Shown: piece after piece, positions 38,413 through 49,040 of the stretch
Layout: every line of letters starts with the position of its first letter
Position numbering within the stretch: position 1 is the stretch's first letter
Origin: Bacillota bacterium
GTDB taxonomy: Bacteria > Bacillota_I > Bacilli_A > RF39 > UBA660
Direction of reading: 5' to 3'
Length of the DNA stretch: 64,000 bases
Assembly: GCA_015059495.1 (NCBI GenBank)
Contig: SVAI01000001.1
Coordinates: 124,001-188,000 of the forward strand
Notes under the pieces: generated by a model
The model's input: the letters and a program-made list of their open reading frames with translations, nothing else
What the model was told of the DNA's origin: nothing
The model's database searches: none
Program-made: the position numbers and the translations under genes

Positions 38413-39480
38413 ATGAAAATACTAGTAGCAGCAGGTGGAACAGGTGGACACATTTATCCAGCACTTGCACTAATTGATAAATTTAAAGCACATGATAAAA
38501 ATACCCAAGTAATTTATGTTGGAACTAAAAATAGAATGGAAAAAGATATTGTACCTAAATTAGGTATAGACTTTAGATCTATTGAAATATATGGTTTAAC
38601 TAAAAATATTATTAATGATATTAAAGATGTATATCTAATCATTAAAGATATTAAAGAAATGAAAAAACTAATGAAAGAATATAAACCTGATGTAGTTTTA
38701 GCAATAGGTGGATATGTTACATATCCAGTTATTAAAGCTGCTCATAAATTAAATATTCCTATATTTATGCATGAGCAAAATGCTATTCCAGGTAAAGTTA
38801 ATAAAATAACTGAAAAGAAAGCATCTTTAATAGGTGTATCTTTTGAAGAATCTAAAAAATACTTTAAAAATAAAAATGTATTCTATAGTGGTAATCCAGT
38901 AGCAGAACGTGCTCTAACTATACCTAAAGTAACAAAATCATCAATAGGATTTGATGATGATAAAAAATTAATTACTATAGTAGCAGGTTCTCTAGGTTCA
39001 TCATCACTTAATGCTAAAATACAAGAATTTTTAAATCAAAATAAAGATTATCAAATATTATATATAACTGGTGCATATGTATATGATCAAATAAAAGATA
39101 ATAAATATCCAGCAAACGTTAAAGTAGTACCATACTTTGATAATTTACCTGGTATATTAAAATCTACAGATGTATTAATTACAAGAGCTGGTGCATCAAC
39201 TATAGCAGAAGTAGAAGCTTTAGGTATACCTAGTATATTTGTACCAAGTCCATATGTTGCTAATAATCATCAATATTATAATGCTAAAAATATAAAAGAT
39301 TTAAATGCGGGTGAAATGATCGAAGAAGCAGAATTTACTACAGAACTTTTAAATGAAAAAGTAGATAAACTATTAAGTAATCCAAAATCATATGTAGATA
39401 ACTTAGTTAAATTAGCAGTATTAAATTCTAGTGAATTAATATATCAAAAAATTAAGGAGATGCTTGATAATGTTAAATAA
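38413..39480 (+). CDS. murG: UDP-GlcNAc:undecaprenyl-PP-MurNAc-pentapeptide GlcNAc transferase
   Basis: MKILVAAGGTGGHIYPALAL; HEQNAIPGKVN. Confidence 0.95.
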   Translation: MKILVAAGGTGGHIYPALALIDKFKAHDKNTQVIYVGTKNRMEKDIVPKLGIDFRSIEIYGLTKNIINDIKDVYLIIKDIKEMKKLMKEYKPDVVLAIGGYVTYPVIKAAHKLNIPIFMHEQNAIPGKVNKITEKKASLIGVSFEESKKYFKNKNVFYSGNPVAERALTIPKVTKSSIGFDDDKKLITIVAGSLGSSSLNAKIQEFLNQNKDYQILYITGAYVYDQIKDNKYPANVKVVPYFDNLPGILKSTDVLITRAGASTIAEVEALGIPSIFVPSPYVANNHQYYNAKNIKDLNAGEMIEEAEFTTELLNEKVDKLLSNPKSYVDNLVKLAVLNSSELIYQKIKEMLDNVK

Positions 39481-40351
39481 TATATGTGAAGTATTAGAAT
39501 CAGTTGATTTAACTAGCTATAATACTTATAGAATTAAAACTAGTGCTAAATACTTAGCACTACCTAAATCAAAAGAAGAAATAATTAATTTAGTTAAATA
39601 TTTAAAAGAAAATAATATTAAATACTTTTTATTAGGTAATGGATCTAATGTAATACTTCCTGATACAGAATTTGATGGAGTAATAATATCATTTAAAAAC
39701 TATAATAAATTTAATTTAAATGGTGAAATATTAACTGCAGAATCTGGAGCAATGCTTCCAGTATTATCTAATGAAATAATTAATAATGGCCTTAAAGGTT
39801 TAGAATGGGCTAGTGGTATTCCAGGAACTATAGGTGCTTCAGTAAGAGGTAATGCTGGTGCTTATTTACATGAAATAATGGAACGTGTTGTATCTATTGA
39901 AGTATTAGATGAAAACTTAAATGTTAAAACTCTAAATAAAGAAGATATTACTTATGGTTATAGAGAAACATCTCTAAAGGATAGTAATTATATAATACTT
40001 ACTGTTACTTTAAAACTAGAACCAGGAAACTATGAAGAATCTAAAGCTCTAGTTAAAGATAGATTAGAAAGAAGATTAGCTTCTCAACCACTTGAATATC
40101 CATCTGCTGGTTCTGTCTTTAGAAATCCATCTAAAGAATTACCATCAGGAAAAATAATCGAAGACTTAGGTCTTAAAGGTAAAGTTATCGGAGGAGCACA
40201 AATATCTGATAAACATGCTAACTTTATAGTTAATAAAGATAATGCTAAAGCTAGTGATGTTAAAGCATTAATAGATATAATTAAAAAAGAAGTAAAAGAA
40301 AATTATGATATTGATTTAATATGTGAACAAGAAATAATAGATTGGGATTAG
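39470..40351 (+). CDS. murB: UDP-N-acetylenolpyruvoylglucosamine reductase
   Basis: YFLLGNGSNVILPD; GIPGTIGASVRGNAGAY; YPSAGSVFRNP. Confidence 0.95.
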   Translation: MLNNICEVLESVDLTSYNTYRIKTSAKYLALPKSKEEIINLVKYLKENNIKYFLLGNGSNVILPDTEFDGVIISFKNYNKFNLNGEILTAESGAMLPVLSNEIINNGLKGLEWASGIPGTIGASVRGNAGAYLHEIMERVVSIEVLDENLNVKTLNKEDITYGYRETSLKDSNYIILTVTLKLEPGNYEESKALVKDRLERRLASQPLEYPSAGSVFRNPSKELPSGKIIEDLGLKGKVIGGAQISDKHANFIVNKDNAKASDVKALIDIIKKEVKENYDIDLICEQEIIDWD

Positions 40352-40352
40352 T

Positions 40353-41180
40353 ATGAGAGAAGAAAGAATGAGAAAGAGGAAAAGAAAATTAAATAAAAAG
40401 AGATTTGCAATTCTTCTTGCAATTCTTTTTGTCATTGTCTCAATTATCATTTATGCATTTAATATAAGAGTAACTAATATTAAAATAATAGGTACTAATA
40501 GAATTACTGATAATGAAATAATTGAAATAACTAATCTTAAAAATTATCCCAAGTTATTTAAATACCCTATATTTAAAATAGCTAATGATGTTAAAAAAAT
40601 AGATCTAGTAGATAAAGTTAAAGTATCTAAAAATGTATATGGAAGAGTTACTATTAATGTTAGTGAAGCTAAAATACTATTTTATAATAAAACAACTGAT
40701 AAAGTAGTATTATCTAACTCTAAAGAAGTAGAGTATAAACCATCATACTTAGGCATACCAACATTAATTAATTATGTACCTACTAATATCTATGAAGATT
40801 TAATTAAAGGATTATCTTTAATAGATGAAGATATTATAGCAATGATTAGTGAAATAGAGTATTCGCCATCTAAAACTGCTAATGGTGAAACTATAGATGA
40901 TTATCGTTTTCTTCTTCGTATGAATGATTCAAATACAGTATATATGAATACAGTTAATATAAAGAAATTAAATAAGTATTTAGAAATAACTGCAACAATT
41001 TTAAATACAAATGAAGAAACTAGTGGTATACTATATCTTGACTCTTCAATCGGAGATAGCTTCTCATTTGAATCGTATGCTTCTATCGTTAGAGAACAAG
41101 AACGTCAAAAAGCAGAACAAGAGAAGGCTGAAAAAGAAAAAGAAGAGCAAGAGAAAAGAGATGCTCACAATGAAAATTAA
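40353..41180 (+). CDS. ftsQ: FtsQ/DivIB cell division protein
   Basis: N-terminal TM, POTRA-like VTNIKIIGTNRITDNEIIEIT; murB adjacency. Confidence 0.8.
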   Translation: MREERMRKRKRKLNKKRFAILLAILFVIVSIIIYAFNIRVTNIKIIGTNRITDNEIIEITNLKNYPKLFKYPIFKIANDVKKIDLVDKVKVSKNVYGRVTINVSEAKILFYNKTTDKVVLSNSKEVEYKPSYLGIPTLINYVPTNIYEDLIKGLSLIDEDIIAMISEIEYSPSKTANGETIDDYRFLLRMNDSNTVYMNTVNIKKLNKYLEITATILNTNEETSGILYLDSSIGDSFSFESYASIVREQERQKAEQEKAEKEKEEQEKRDAHNEN

Positions 41181-41781
41181 TTATGATATAAAATTAGAAG
41201 AAATAATTAGTAGTTTAGATTATACACCTAAACTTCTTTTACATAGTTGCTGTGCACCATGTTCTTCTGCGGTTATTGAAAGATTAACTAAATACTTTGA
41301 CATTACAATTATTTATTATAATCCTAATATTGAACCTAAAGAAGAATATGAAAAAAGAAAGAATGAAGAAATAAGATTTATTAAAGAATTTAATAATATT
41401 AATAAATTAGATATTATTGATTGTGATTATGATAACGATGTTTATCATGAATTAGTTAAGGGAATGGAAAATGAACCTGAAGGTGGTTCCCGTTGTCACA
41501 AATGTTATAATTTAAGACTTGAATATACTGCTAAAAAAGCAAAAGAATTATCATTTGATTACTTCGGCACAACTCTAACAGTTAGTCCATATAAAAACTC
41601 ACAAGTCCTAAATCAAATAGGAGAATTATTATCAAATAAATATGGTGTTAAATACTTATATTCTGATTTTAAAAAGAAAGAAGGATATAAAAGAAGTATT
41701 ATAATGTCTAAAGAATATGGACTATACAGACAAGATTATTGTGGATGTATATATTCAATAAGAAATAATATTGAAGAATAA
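41161..41781 (+). CDS. queH: Epoxyqueuosine reductase QueH
   Basis: LLLHSCCAPCSSAVIERL; GGSRCHKCYNLRLEYTA; YRQDYCGCIYS. Confidence 0.9.
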   Translation: MLTMKINYDIKLEEIISSLDYTPKLLLHSCCAPCSSAVIERLTKYFDITIIYYNPNIEPKEEYEKRKNEEIRFIKEFNNINKLDIIDCDYDNDVYHELVKGMENEPEGGSRCHKCYNLRLEYTAKKAKELSFDYFGTTLTVSPYKNSQVLNQIGELLSNKYGVKYLYSDFKKKEGYKRSIIMSKEYGLYRQDYCGCIYSIRNNIEE

Positions 41782-41810
41782 AAAAATAGTATCAATTGAT
41801 ACTATTTTTA
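41779..41810 (+). terminator. Terminator after queH
   Basis: taaaaaaatagtatcaattgatactattttta. Confidence 0.7.
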
Positions 41811-41864
41811 ATTGCTCACAATTTATATATATGATATTCTTATATTATAGAGAGAATGATAAAA

Positions 41865-43838
41865 ATGAATAACAAAAAACTTTTTATACCATTTTTTATA
41901 TTTATAATAAGTATAGTAATCGGAGGAATTGGGGTTGCTTATTCATATTTTACTGCAGATGTAATAGGTAATAATAATTCATTTCAAAATGTAATTACAA
42001 CAGGTGACATGGCATTAGCGTTTAATGATAGCTTAGAAATAAATTTAAATAATGCTATACCTGGAGATAGTGTATCTAAACAATTTTCAGTAACTAATAC
42101 TGGAACAGTAGAAACTAATTATACACTTTACTTTTCTGAATTATTAAATTTATTTTCGGATAAAGAAGACTTAGTTTATTCTTTAATAAGCAATGATGCA
42201 AACGTAAATATAAAAAATGTAGAAGTGCCAAATGATGAAGTAGCAATACTAGAAAATAAAAAAATTGGTGCTAACCAAACCCATAATTACACGTTTACTA
42301 TAACTTTTTTAAATAAAGATGAAAACCAAGATAATAACCAAGGAACTATGTTTAGTACTAAAATAATGGTAAATGAATATTACAATTATAAAGATAATAT
42401 GCCATATGAATCAAGAAATATTAATGTTACTAAAAAAGTAAGTAATGTAGAAGCATTAAAATCAACATCAACAAGTGTAGGTAACATAATAGAAACAAAA
42501 GGATATTACGAAGAAAATGATGGTGGAGCTGCATATTACACAATAGAGGAAAAAACAAATCAAACTGTAGATGATGGAAAGTATATACTTTTAAATAATG
42601 GCTTAATAGCAAATCTTATGTCTATTGATAATTCATACAACTTAAGACAATTTGGTGCTAAAGGTGATGGAATAACTGATGATATATCGAAAATAGAAAT
42701 AGCTAGTAATTACATGGCTAATAGCACATTATACGTTCCAAAAGGTACTTATATGATGTCTACAAGAGTGTGGATTCATAAAAGAAATAATATAACAATT
42801 GTAGGTGAAGGTGAAGAATCACTATTTAAAGCTATGAAGGGTACTCTTCCAGGAGTTCATTTATTACACTTTGAAGGAGTAAATAATGTTACTTTATATA
42901 AAATATCACTGACAGGTAACATTGAAGAAAATCCATTTGGAGATACTTACAATGATCAAGACGGAGTGAGATTAGTATTTATTATGGGTGGCAGAAATAT
43001 AATATCTGATAGTTGTAATTATGTAGATAACGCTGCTGGAGGCTTTAGAATGTCTGCTGGTGGAAACATCGATGGAATTTACAATGTAAGACTTACAAAT
43101 AATAAATTTCTAAATGTTGATTGTGGTTTAGGAGGTATTGCAAAAGGAAATGGTGAAAATATCTTAATTGAAAATAATCAATTTGATGGTCATCAATATT
43201 CAGAACCTATAACATTCTTTTCTAAACTAGGAGTTATTAAAAACGTTAAAATCAATAATAATAGAATTGTTAATAAACAAAAGGCAACTGCAATATATTT
43301 GGCCGGTTATTCTGAAACAGAACATCCAGAATTTTACAATTTTGAGATTACTAATAATTACATAGATACTACATCTGGAGGTATTATGTTAAGAGCTCAT
43401 CATAATACAATAATAAGGGATAATCAAATATATAATGTTGGTGATGGAATAAGAATAAGATTTTCAGAAGATGTAAAGGCTTATAATAATACAATTAATC
43501 ATACAGGTAGATTTGGTTCACAAATAGAAGGTTCATCTAATGTAGAATTCTTTGATAATTCAATAACTGACTGTGCATATACAAGTGGTGATTTCAAATG
43601 CTTAGATGTAAGAGGAGCTAACTCTAATGTTAATATCTATTCAAATACATTTACTAGAACAGATAACACTCTAACAGATTCTCTAATAAATGTTCACGGT
43701 GATGGTGGAGTTAAAATATATAATAATGAACTTGTAAACGGTAAATTATTACTATGGACTGATTCGTCAAATATATATGTGGCAAATAACACAGGTGAAG
43801 TAAAAGATAGAGGAACAAACAATACTGTTATACAATAA
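41865..43838 (+). CDS. SipW/TasA-type N-terminus + parallel beta-helix (pectate lyase-like) surface protein
   Basis: GVAYSYFTADVIGNNNSFQNVITTGDMALAFN; NLRQFGAKGDGITDDISKIEIA; multiple right-handed beta-helix repeats. Confidence 0.8.
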   Translation: MNNKKLFIPFFIFIISIVIGGIGVAYSYFTADVIGNNNSFQNVITTGDMALAFNDSLEINLNNAIPGDSVSKQFSVTNTGTVETNYTLYFSELLNLFSDKEDLVYSLISNDANVNIKNVEVPNDEVAILENKKIGANQTHNYTFTITFLNKDENQDNNQGTMFSTKIMVNEYYNYKDNMPYESRNINVTKKVSNVEALKSTSTSVGNIIETKGYYEENDGGAAYYTIEEKTNQTVDDGKYILLNNGLIANLMSIDNSYNLRQFGAKGDGITDDISKIEIASNYMANSTLYVPKGTYMMSTRVWIHKRNNITIVGEGEESLFKAMKGTLPGVHLLHFEGVNNVTLYKISLTGNIEENPFGDTYNDQDGVRLVFIMGGRNIISDSCNYVDNAAGGFRMSAGGNIDGIYNVRLTNNKFLNVDCGLGGIAKGNGENILIENNQFDGHQYSEPITFFSKLGVIKNVKINNNRIVNKQKATAIYLAGYSETEHPEFYNFEITNNYIDTTSGGIMLRAHHNTIIRDNQIYNVGDGIRIRFSEDVKAYNNTINHTGRFGSQIEGSSNVEFFDNSITDCAYTSGDFKCLDVRGANSNVNIYSNTFTRTDNTLTDSLINVHGDGGVKIYNNELVNGKLLLWTDSSNIYVANNTGEVKDRGTNNTVIQ

Positions 43839-43867
43839 AAAAATAGTATCAATTGATACTATTTTTT
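43836..43867. terminator. Terminator, identical sequence to that at 41779-41810
   Basis: taaaaaaatagtatcaattgatactattttt. Confidence 0.7.
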
Positions 43868-44536
43868 ATTATATACAAAGTTTTCTAAATACTCTTCATA
43901 AGCAGCATAAGAAACATCTTCGTTAACTTTTTTATACTTAATATTTTTATTAGCTAATAATATTTTAAGAATATATTCTAAAAAGTAAGGATTTCTAATT
44001 AATAGGGGACCTAATAAATAAGTTCCAAAGAAATTATTATGTCTAATACCTTCTTTAGTCTCTTTAGGATCATATCCACATCCAGTTTTAACAGTAAATA
44101 AACTTTCTTCATTATTATTAACTACAACAGATGTTCTATTTTGAAATCCAATAACTAATTTTTTAATTAAATCACATTCAAATACTTGATCTCCAACAAT
44201 TCTAAAACCTATTTCTTGAGTTTTATAATCTAATATACCTTCAAATAATTCTATAGAATTACCAGTAGCAAGTATTATTTTATTATCATTAATATATTTT
44301 TTAATATCTTTAACTAATCTTTTAAAATCATTTTTTGCTATTTTCATAGATTCTAAACTACCAGAACCAACATAAATAAAATCATAATCATTTATTTTAA
44401 TATCGTCACCAACAGATTTAAAATCTACTTTAACTTTTTCTTTTTGTTTTTCTAATCTATTAACTAATGCTTTAGTATTAGCATTTTCACCATATAGATT
44501 TAATAAATCATAATATAAATGTAATATCTTTATCAT
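43859..44536 (-). CDS. gatD: Lipid II isoglutaminyl synthase, glutamine amidotransferase subunit
   Basis: IKILHLYYDLLNLYGENANTKAL; ILATGNSIELF; adjacent murT. Confidence 0.85.
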   Translation of the reverse strand: MIKILHLYYDLLNLYGENANTKALVNRLEKQKEKVKVDFKSVGDDIKINDYDFIYVGSGSLESMKIAKNDFKRLVKDIKKYINDNKIILATGNSIELFEGILDYKTQEIGFRIVGDQVFECDLIKKLVIGFQNRTSVVVNNNEESLFTVKTGCGYDPKETKEGIRHNNFFGTYLLGPLLIRNPYFLEYILKILLANKNIKYKKVNEDVSYAAYEEYLENFVYNKK

Positions 44537-44538
44537 AC

Positions 44539-45867
44539 TTAAGCACCAACCTTACTTAATACTGTATCAACCATATCATACCAAATCATAGTATAAATAT
44601 CGCCTTTAGTTTTTTGTACTGCTATATCAAGTATTTGTGATGCATCATCTATAAATACAATCTTTTTCTTTTCTATACCAGCAAATTCTAATCTAGTAGC
44701 TATATTATATTTAAATCTACCAAATACAAATATTTTATCTATATTTTTATCATTTAATAATTCAAAATTAATATCGTATAACCATGATAAATCACTATCT
44801 TTATATCTTTTAGATACTTTTTCAAATCCCATGATTACACTCTTTAATCCCTTTTGTTCTCTAATATATTTACATCCTTGATAATAAGATAGGTTATTTT
44901 CATTTTTAGTTTCTAACATAACAATCTTATGATCTTTATATTCAAATTCTTTACCTAAACTATTAGGTACTTTATCATTATTTAATGCACTTAATATTGT
45001 TTCTTCATCAACTCCTACAGTATTACACATTGCATAAGCACCAACTGTAGCATAAGCAGCATAAATAACATTCTTATTAATATATACATCTTTATTATTA
45101 ATCTTAATATTTTGTTTTTCTAAATCAACTTTAGTAGCTAAATAATCAATTTTAGGATTACTAAAATCATGATTAGGACATTCAAATTTACCTAAATGAC
45201 CATAATGATAATAAGAATATTTTAATTTCTTATTACATATAGGACAATAAGCAAAATCTATATTATTAAGTAGTGGTTTTTTAATATCATCACTCATCTT
45301 ATCAATAGAGAAGGTAGATATTTTACCTTTATGTGTTAATGTTAATCTACTTAATATTGGATCATCACCATTAATAACTAAATGCATATCTTTAGTAATA
45401 ACACTACTTATTTGATTAAAGATATTTTCAGGCATATAGTTTCTAGTAGGTTGGTCTCTAGTTATATTAGTAATAAGTAAGAATTTAGGTTTAACTTTTC
45501 TCCAAATTAACTTTAAATGTTGTTCATCACATTCTACTAATAATACATCTTTTTTAAATTTACCAGTTAATGTACAATTATTTAATATCATTGATGTAGC
45601 ACCATTAATACCATTTGAACCAGTTTCGTTTAATGCTACAGTATAACCAGCATCCTCTAAGATATGTTTAATTAAGATACAAGCACTACCTTTACCAGCA
45701 CTTCCTGTAACAGCTATTGTAATACGTGGATATTTAATTTTATCTAATATATGATTATCAATATGATCTTGTACAAAAGCACCTGGATATTGAGTTCCGT
45801 TAAATTTAAATAACTTACATGCTAATGTAATCATTTTATTAATTAATATTGCTATAAAAACTTTCAT
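44539..45867 (-). CDS. murT: Lipid II isoglutaminyl synthase Mur-ligase subunit
   Basis: VTGSAGKGSACILIKHIL; CPICNKKL...C zinc-ribbon-like insert; adjacent gatD. Confidence 0.9.
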   Translation of the reverse strand: MKVFIAILINKMITLACKLFKFNGTQYPGAFVQDHIDNHILDKIKYPRITIAVTGSAGKGSACILIKHILEDAGYTVALNETGSNGINGATSMILNNCTLTGKFKKDVLLVECDEQHLKLIWRKVKPKFLLITNITRDQPTRNYMPENIFNQISSVITKDMHLVINGDDPILSRLTLTHKGKISTFSIDKMSDDIKKPLLNNIDFAYCPICNKKLKYSYYHYGHLGKFECPNHDFSNPKIDYLATKVDLEKQNIKINNKDVYINKNVIYAAYATVGAYAMCNTVGVDEETILSALNNDKVPNSLGKEFEYKDHKIVMLETKNENNLSYYQGCKYIREQKGLKSVIMGFEKVSKRYKDSDLSWLYDINFELLNDKNIDKIFVFGRFKYNIATRLEFAGIEKKKIVFIDDASQILDIAVQKTKGDIYTMIWYDMVDTVLSKVGA

Positions 45868-45963
45868 TTAAATCACCTAACTAATTATATCATTATTTGT
45901 AAGGTTTTGTCGAAACTATTGTTAATTTTCTGTAAAGTGATATCTTATTTTTAGGTGATAATT

Positions 45964-46188
45964 ATGGAAATTTATTATAATGATAAAACTTTATATGTTA
46001 ATTTAGATGAATTAAGAAATAATAGTACTTTAAGATTATTAAAAAGTAGGGTATTTAATATAATTAATGACTATGATATTGAGAACATAGTATTGAATCT
46101 AATAAATGATAATAAAAACAATGATTTACTTGATGAATTTATCTATGAATATGAAAAGAAATACCATGGAAATTTATTAATAAAATAG
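45964..46188 (+). CDS. Small hypothetical protein
   Basis: ORF with upstream aggtgat. Confidence 0.45.
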   Translation: MEIYYNDKTLYVNLDELRNNSTLRLLKSRVFNIINDYDIENIVLNLINDNKNNDLLDEFIYEYEKKYHGNLLIK

Positions 46189-46199
46189 CCCTAAATTAC

Positions 46200-46228
46200 T
46201 TGTATTTTTTATAGTTTTTTGATACAAT
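46200..46228 (+). promoter_or_regulatory. rpsB promoter
   Basis: TTGTAT-17 nt-TACAAT. Confidence 0.5.
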
Positions 46229-46234
46229 ACTTTT

Positions 46235-46357
46235 GGTCTTTTGATGAAGACTAATATTCAAAAGTTTTTGATTGTCAATTCTAGTGCAAAGAATGCCAAC
46301 TTTGTGACTTGGCAAGAAGAGAAAACTTTGGTGAAAAAACGAAAGGATGTGATTTAA
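46235..46357 (+). promoter_or_regulatory. Putative rpsB 5' leader (r-protein autoregulation candidate)
   Basis: ~120-nt UTR with tgccaa...ttggca hairpin. Confidence 0.35.
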
Positions 46358-47299
46358 ATGGCAGTAGTTTCAATAAGTAACTTATTAGAAGCTGGGGTAC
46401 ATTTTGGTCATCAAACTAAAAGATGGAACCCAAAAATGAAGGAGTACATTTATACTTCAAGAGATGATATTTATATTATCGATTTACAAAAAACAATGGA
46501 GTGCATGGAAGTAGCTTACCAAGCTATAAATGAAATTGCTAAAAATGGTGGTTCATTTATCTTTGTAGGAACTAAAAAACAAGCACAAGAAGCAGCATTA
46601 GAAAATGCTACAAGATCTAAATCTTTCTATGTAGTTGAAAGATGGTTAGGTGGAACATTAACTAACTTCAGAACAATCAGAAGAAGAGTTAGAAGATTAG
46701 AAGAAATCGAAAAGATGGAAACTAATGGAACATTTGAAGCTCTACCTAAAAAAGAAGTTATTCAAATTAAAAAAGAATATGAAAAATTAAACAAATTACT
46801 TGGTGGTATTAGAGAAATGGAAAAACTTCCACAAGCTATGATCATCGTTGATCCTAAGAAGGAAGCTAACGCTGTTAAAGAAGCTAGAAAATTAAATATC
46901 CCAGTATTTGGTATTGTAGATACAAACTGTGATCCAGATGATGTAGATTACGTTATTCCTGGTAATGATGATGCAGTTAGATCAGTAAAAGTAGTTCTTG
47001 GTGCTTTAACTAACGCTATTTGTGAAGCTAAAGGATTAGAAATTATTGATTATTCATCTGAAGTTGAAACTTCTGAAACTCAAGGTGAAAAGAAAGAATC
47101 TAAAAAAGAAGTTAAAAAAGAAGTTAAGAAAGAAACTAAAAAAGAAGAAGTAAAAGTTGAAAAGAAAGCTGCTAAAAAAGCTGAAAAAGAAGACTTATCT
47201 TCAAAAACTTTAGCTGACCTTAAAGCTATGGCTAAAGAAGCTGGACTTAAAGGTTACTCAACAATGAAAAAAGAAGAATTAATTAAAGCTTTAGCTTAA
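46358..47299 (+). CDS. rpsB: 30S ribosomal protein S2 with C-terminal Lys/Glu linker and Rho_N/SAP-like domain
   Basis: [24 protein letters not shown]; tail [16 protein letters not shown]...[33 protein letters not shown]. Confidence 0.95.
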   Translation: MAVVSISNLLEAGVHFGHQTKRWNPKMKEYIYTSRDDIYIIDLQKTMECMEVAYQAINEIAKNGGSFIFVGTKKQAQEAALENATRSKSFYVVERWLGGTLTNFRTIRRRVRRLEEIEKMETNGTFEALPKKEVIQIKKEYEKLNKLLGGIREMEKLPQAMIIVDPKKEANAVKEARKLNIPVFGIVDTNCDPDDVDYVIPGNDDAVRSVKVVLGALTNAICEAKGLEIIDYSSEVETSETQGEKKESKKEVKKEVKKETKKEEVKVEKKAAKKAEKEDLSSKTLADLKAMAKEAGLKGYSTMKKEELIKALA

Positions 47300-47320
47300 T
47301 TAATATAAAGGAGAGTATTT

Positions 47321-48196
47321 ATGGTTACTGCAGAATTAGTAAAACAATTAAGAGATCAAACTGGTGCAGGTATGATGGACTGCAAAAAAGCTTTAGAAGC
47401 TAATAACGGTGATGTTAAAGCTGCTACAGATTGGTTAAGAGAAAAGGGTATTGCAAAAGCTGAAAAGAAACAATCAAGAATTGCTGCTGAAGGTTTAGCA
47501 AATATCTTTATCGAAGGAAACAAAGCTGTTGTTTTAGAAATTAACTCTGAAACTGACTTTGTTGCTAAAAATGATGAATTTAAATCAATGGTTGAAAACA
47601 TTGGTAAAGCTATTTTAGCTAGTGAAGCTAAAACTATGGATGAAGCTAATGCTTTAGAAGTAGAAGGATCAACAGTTGCTGATTACATCGTTGCTAAAAC
47701 TGCTAAAATCGGAGAAAAATTATCTTTCAGAAGATTTGAAGTAGTTACTAAAGCTGATGATGAAGCATTTGGTTCTTACTTACACAATGGTGGAAAAATT
47801 GCTGTTCTTACAGTAGTTAAAGGTAGCGATGAAGCTATTGCTAAAGATGTAGCAATGCAAGCAGCAGCTATGAAACCAAGATATGTATTTGAATCTGACG
47901 TTCCAGCAGAAGATGTTGAAAACGAAAGAAAAGTTCTTAAAGAACAAGCTATGAATGAAGGTAAACCAGCAGAAATCGCTGAAAAGATGGTTGAAGGAAG
48001 AATGAAAAAATTCTACAAAGAAAATTGTCTTGTTAACCAATTATTCATTAAAGATGATTCAGTAGATGTTCAAACTTACTTAAAGAATAATTCTTCAGAA
48101 TTAGTATCTATGACTAGATATGAAGTTGGAGAAGGATTAGAAAAGAGAGTTGAAAACTTCGCTGAAGAAGTTGCAAAACAAATCGCAGGAAATTAG
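47321..48196 (+). CDS. tsf: Elongation factor Ts
   Basis: VKQLRDQTGAGMMDCKKALEANNGD. Confidence 0.97.
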   Translation: MVTAELVKQLRDQTGAGMMDCKKALEANNGDVKAATDWLREKGIAKAEKKQSRIAAEGLANIFIEGNKAVVLEINSETDFVAKNDEFKSMVENIGKAILASEAKTMDEANALEVEGSTVADYIVAKTAKIGEKLSFRRFEVVTKADDEAFGSYLHNGGKIAVLTVVKGSDEAIAKDVAMQAAAMKPRYVFESDVPAEDVENERKVLKEQAMNEGKPAEIAEKMVEGRMKKFYKENCLVNQLFIKDDSVDVQTYLKNNSSELVSMTRYEVGEGLEKRVENFAEEVAKQIAGN

Positions 48197-48242
48197 TGAT
48201 TACTCACTAATTTTTTTTATTAAAAAAAGTAGTACGAAAGTA

Positions 48243-48992
48243 CTACTTTTCTAATATATCTAAAATATGTCTTCCTGAACCTAGTAATTCCAATCTTTCA
48301 CATGTAGATAAGTGATAATTAATAAATAATTCATATGTTTCATCATCCATCTTATTTACTATATTTTTAATATATTCTGTAGGTCCATCTTGGTTAATTA
48401 TTTTAACTCTTTTTAAATTACATTTATCTTTAAGATAATCAATATCTTCTAATCTAACATAAGAATATAAGTTATCATTATCTTTTAATACTTTAAAGGT
48501 GTTATCTAAATTCTTTATATCTTCTTTAATATATCCTTCCATAAATCCATGATATATAACGGCAAATTCATTCATACAATAAGATATAAATATATATTTT
48601 TTAGATACTCTTTTAGCTTCTTCTAAAGCTTTAACTTTTTCATCCATAGTAAGTAAATGATACATAGGTCCAAAAAGTAATACCATATCAAATGAATTAT
48701 CTTCAAATCTTGATAAATCAATAGCATTACCTTGATAACATTTAATACCTTTTTTCTCTATATATCTAAGATTATGTTTAACTAGTTCTACTGCTGTTAC
48801 ATCATATCCATCTCTTTGTAATTCTAAAGAATATCTACCAGTACCAGCACCAACATCTAATATCTTATATCCATCTTTTAAATAATCTTTAATATATTTC
48901 ATTGCAGTAATAAACTCAATATTAGCATGTTTAGTTAATAATCTTTTTTCTTCATTATGTTTATTATAATAATTAATTAATTCTTTTTCATT
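48243..48992 (-). CDS. SAM-dependent methyltransferase
   Basis: YKILDVGAGTGRYSLELQRDGYDVTAVE; start chosen at internal MNEKEL. Confidence 0.8.
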   Translation of the reverse strand, partial: NEKELINYYNKHNEEKRLLTKHANIEFITAMKYIKDYLKDGYKILDVGAGTGRYSLELQRDGYDVTAVELVKHNLRYIEKKGIKCYQGNAIDLSRFEDNSFDMVLLFGPMYHLLTMDEKVKALEEAKRVSKKYIFISYCMNEFAVIYHGFMEGYIKEDIKNLDNTFKVLKDNDNLYSYVRLEDIDYLKDKCNLKRVKIINQDGPTEYIKNIVNKMDDETYELFINYHLSTCERLELLGSGRHILDILEK

Positions 48993-49040
48993 CATAAAAA
49001 TCACATACATATAATAACACATAATTGCATATATTTTAAT

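Noticed and set aside
41011-41160. N-terminal extension of the queH ORF (MKKLVVYYILT...)
   Set aside because: Overlaps ftsQ in another frame; conserved QueH begins near 41161-41170
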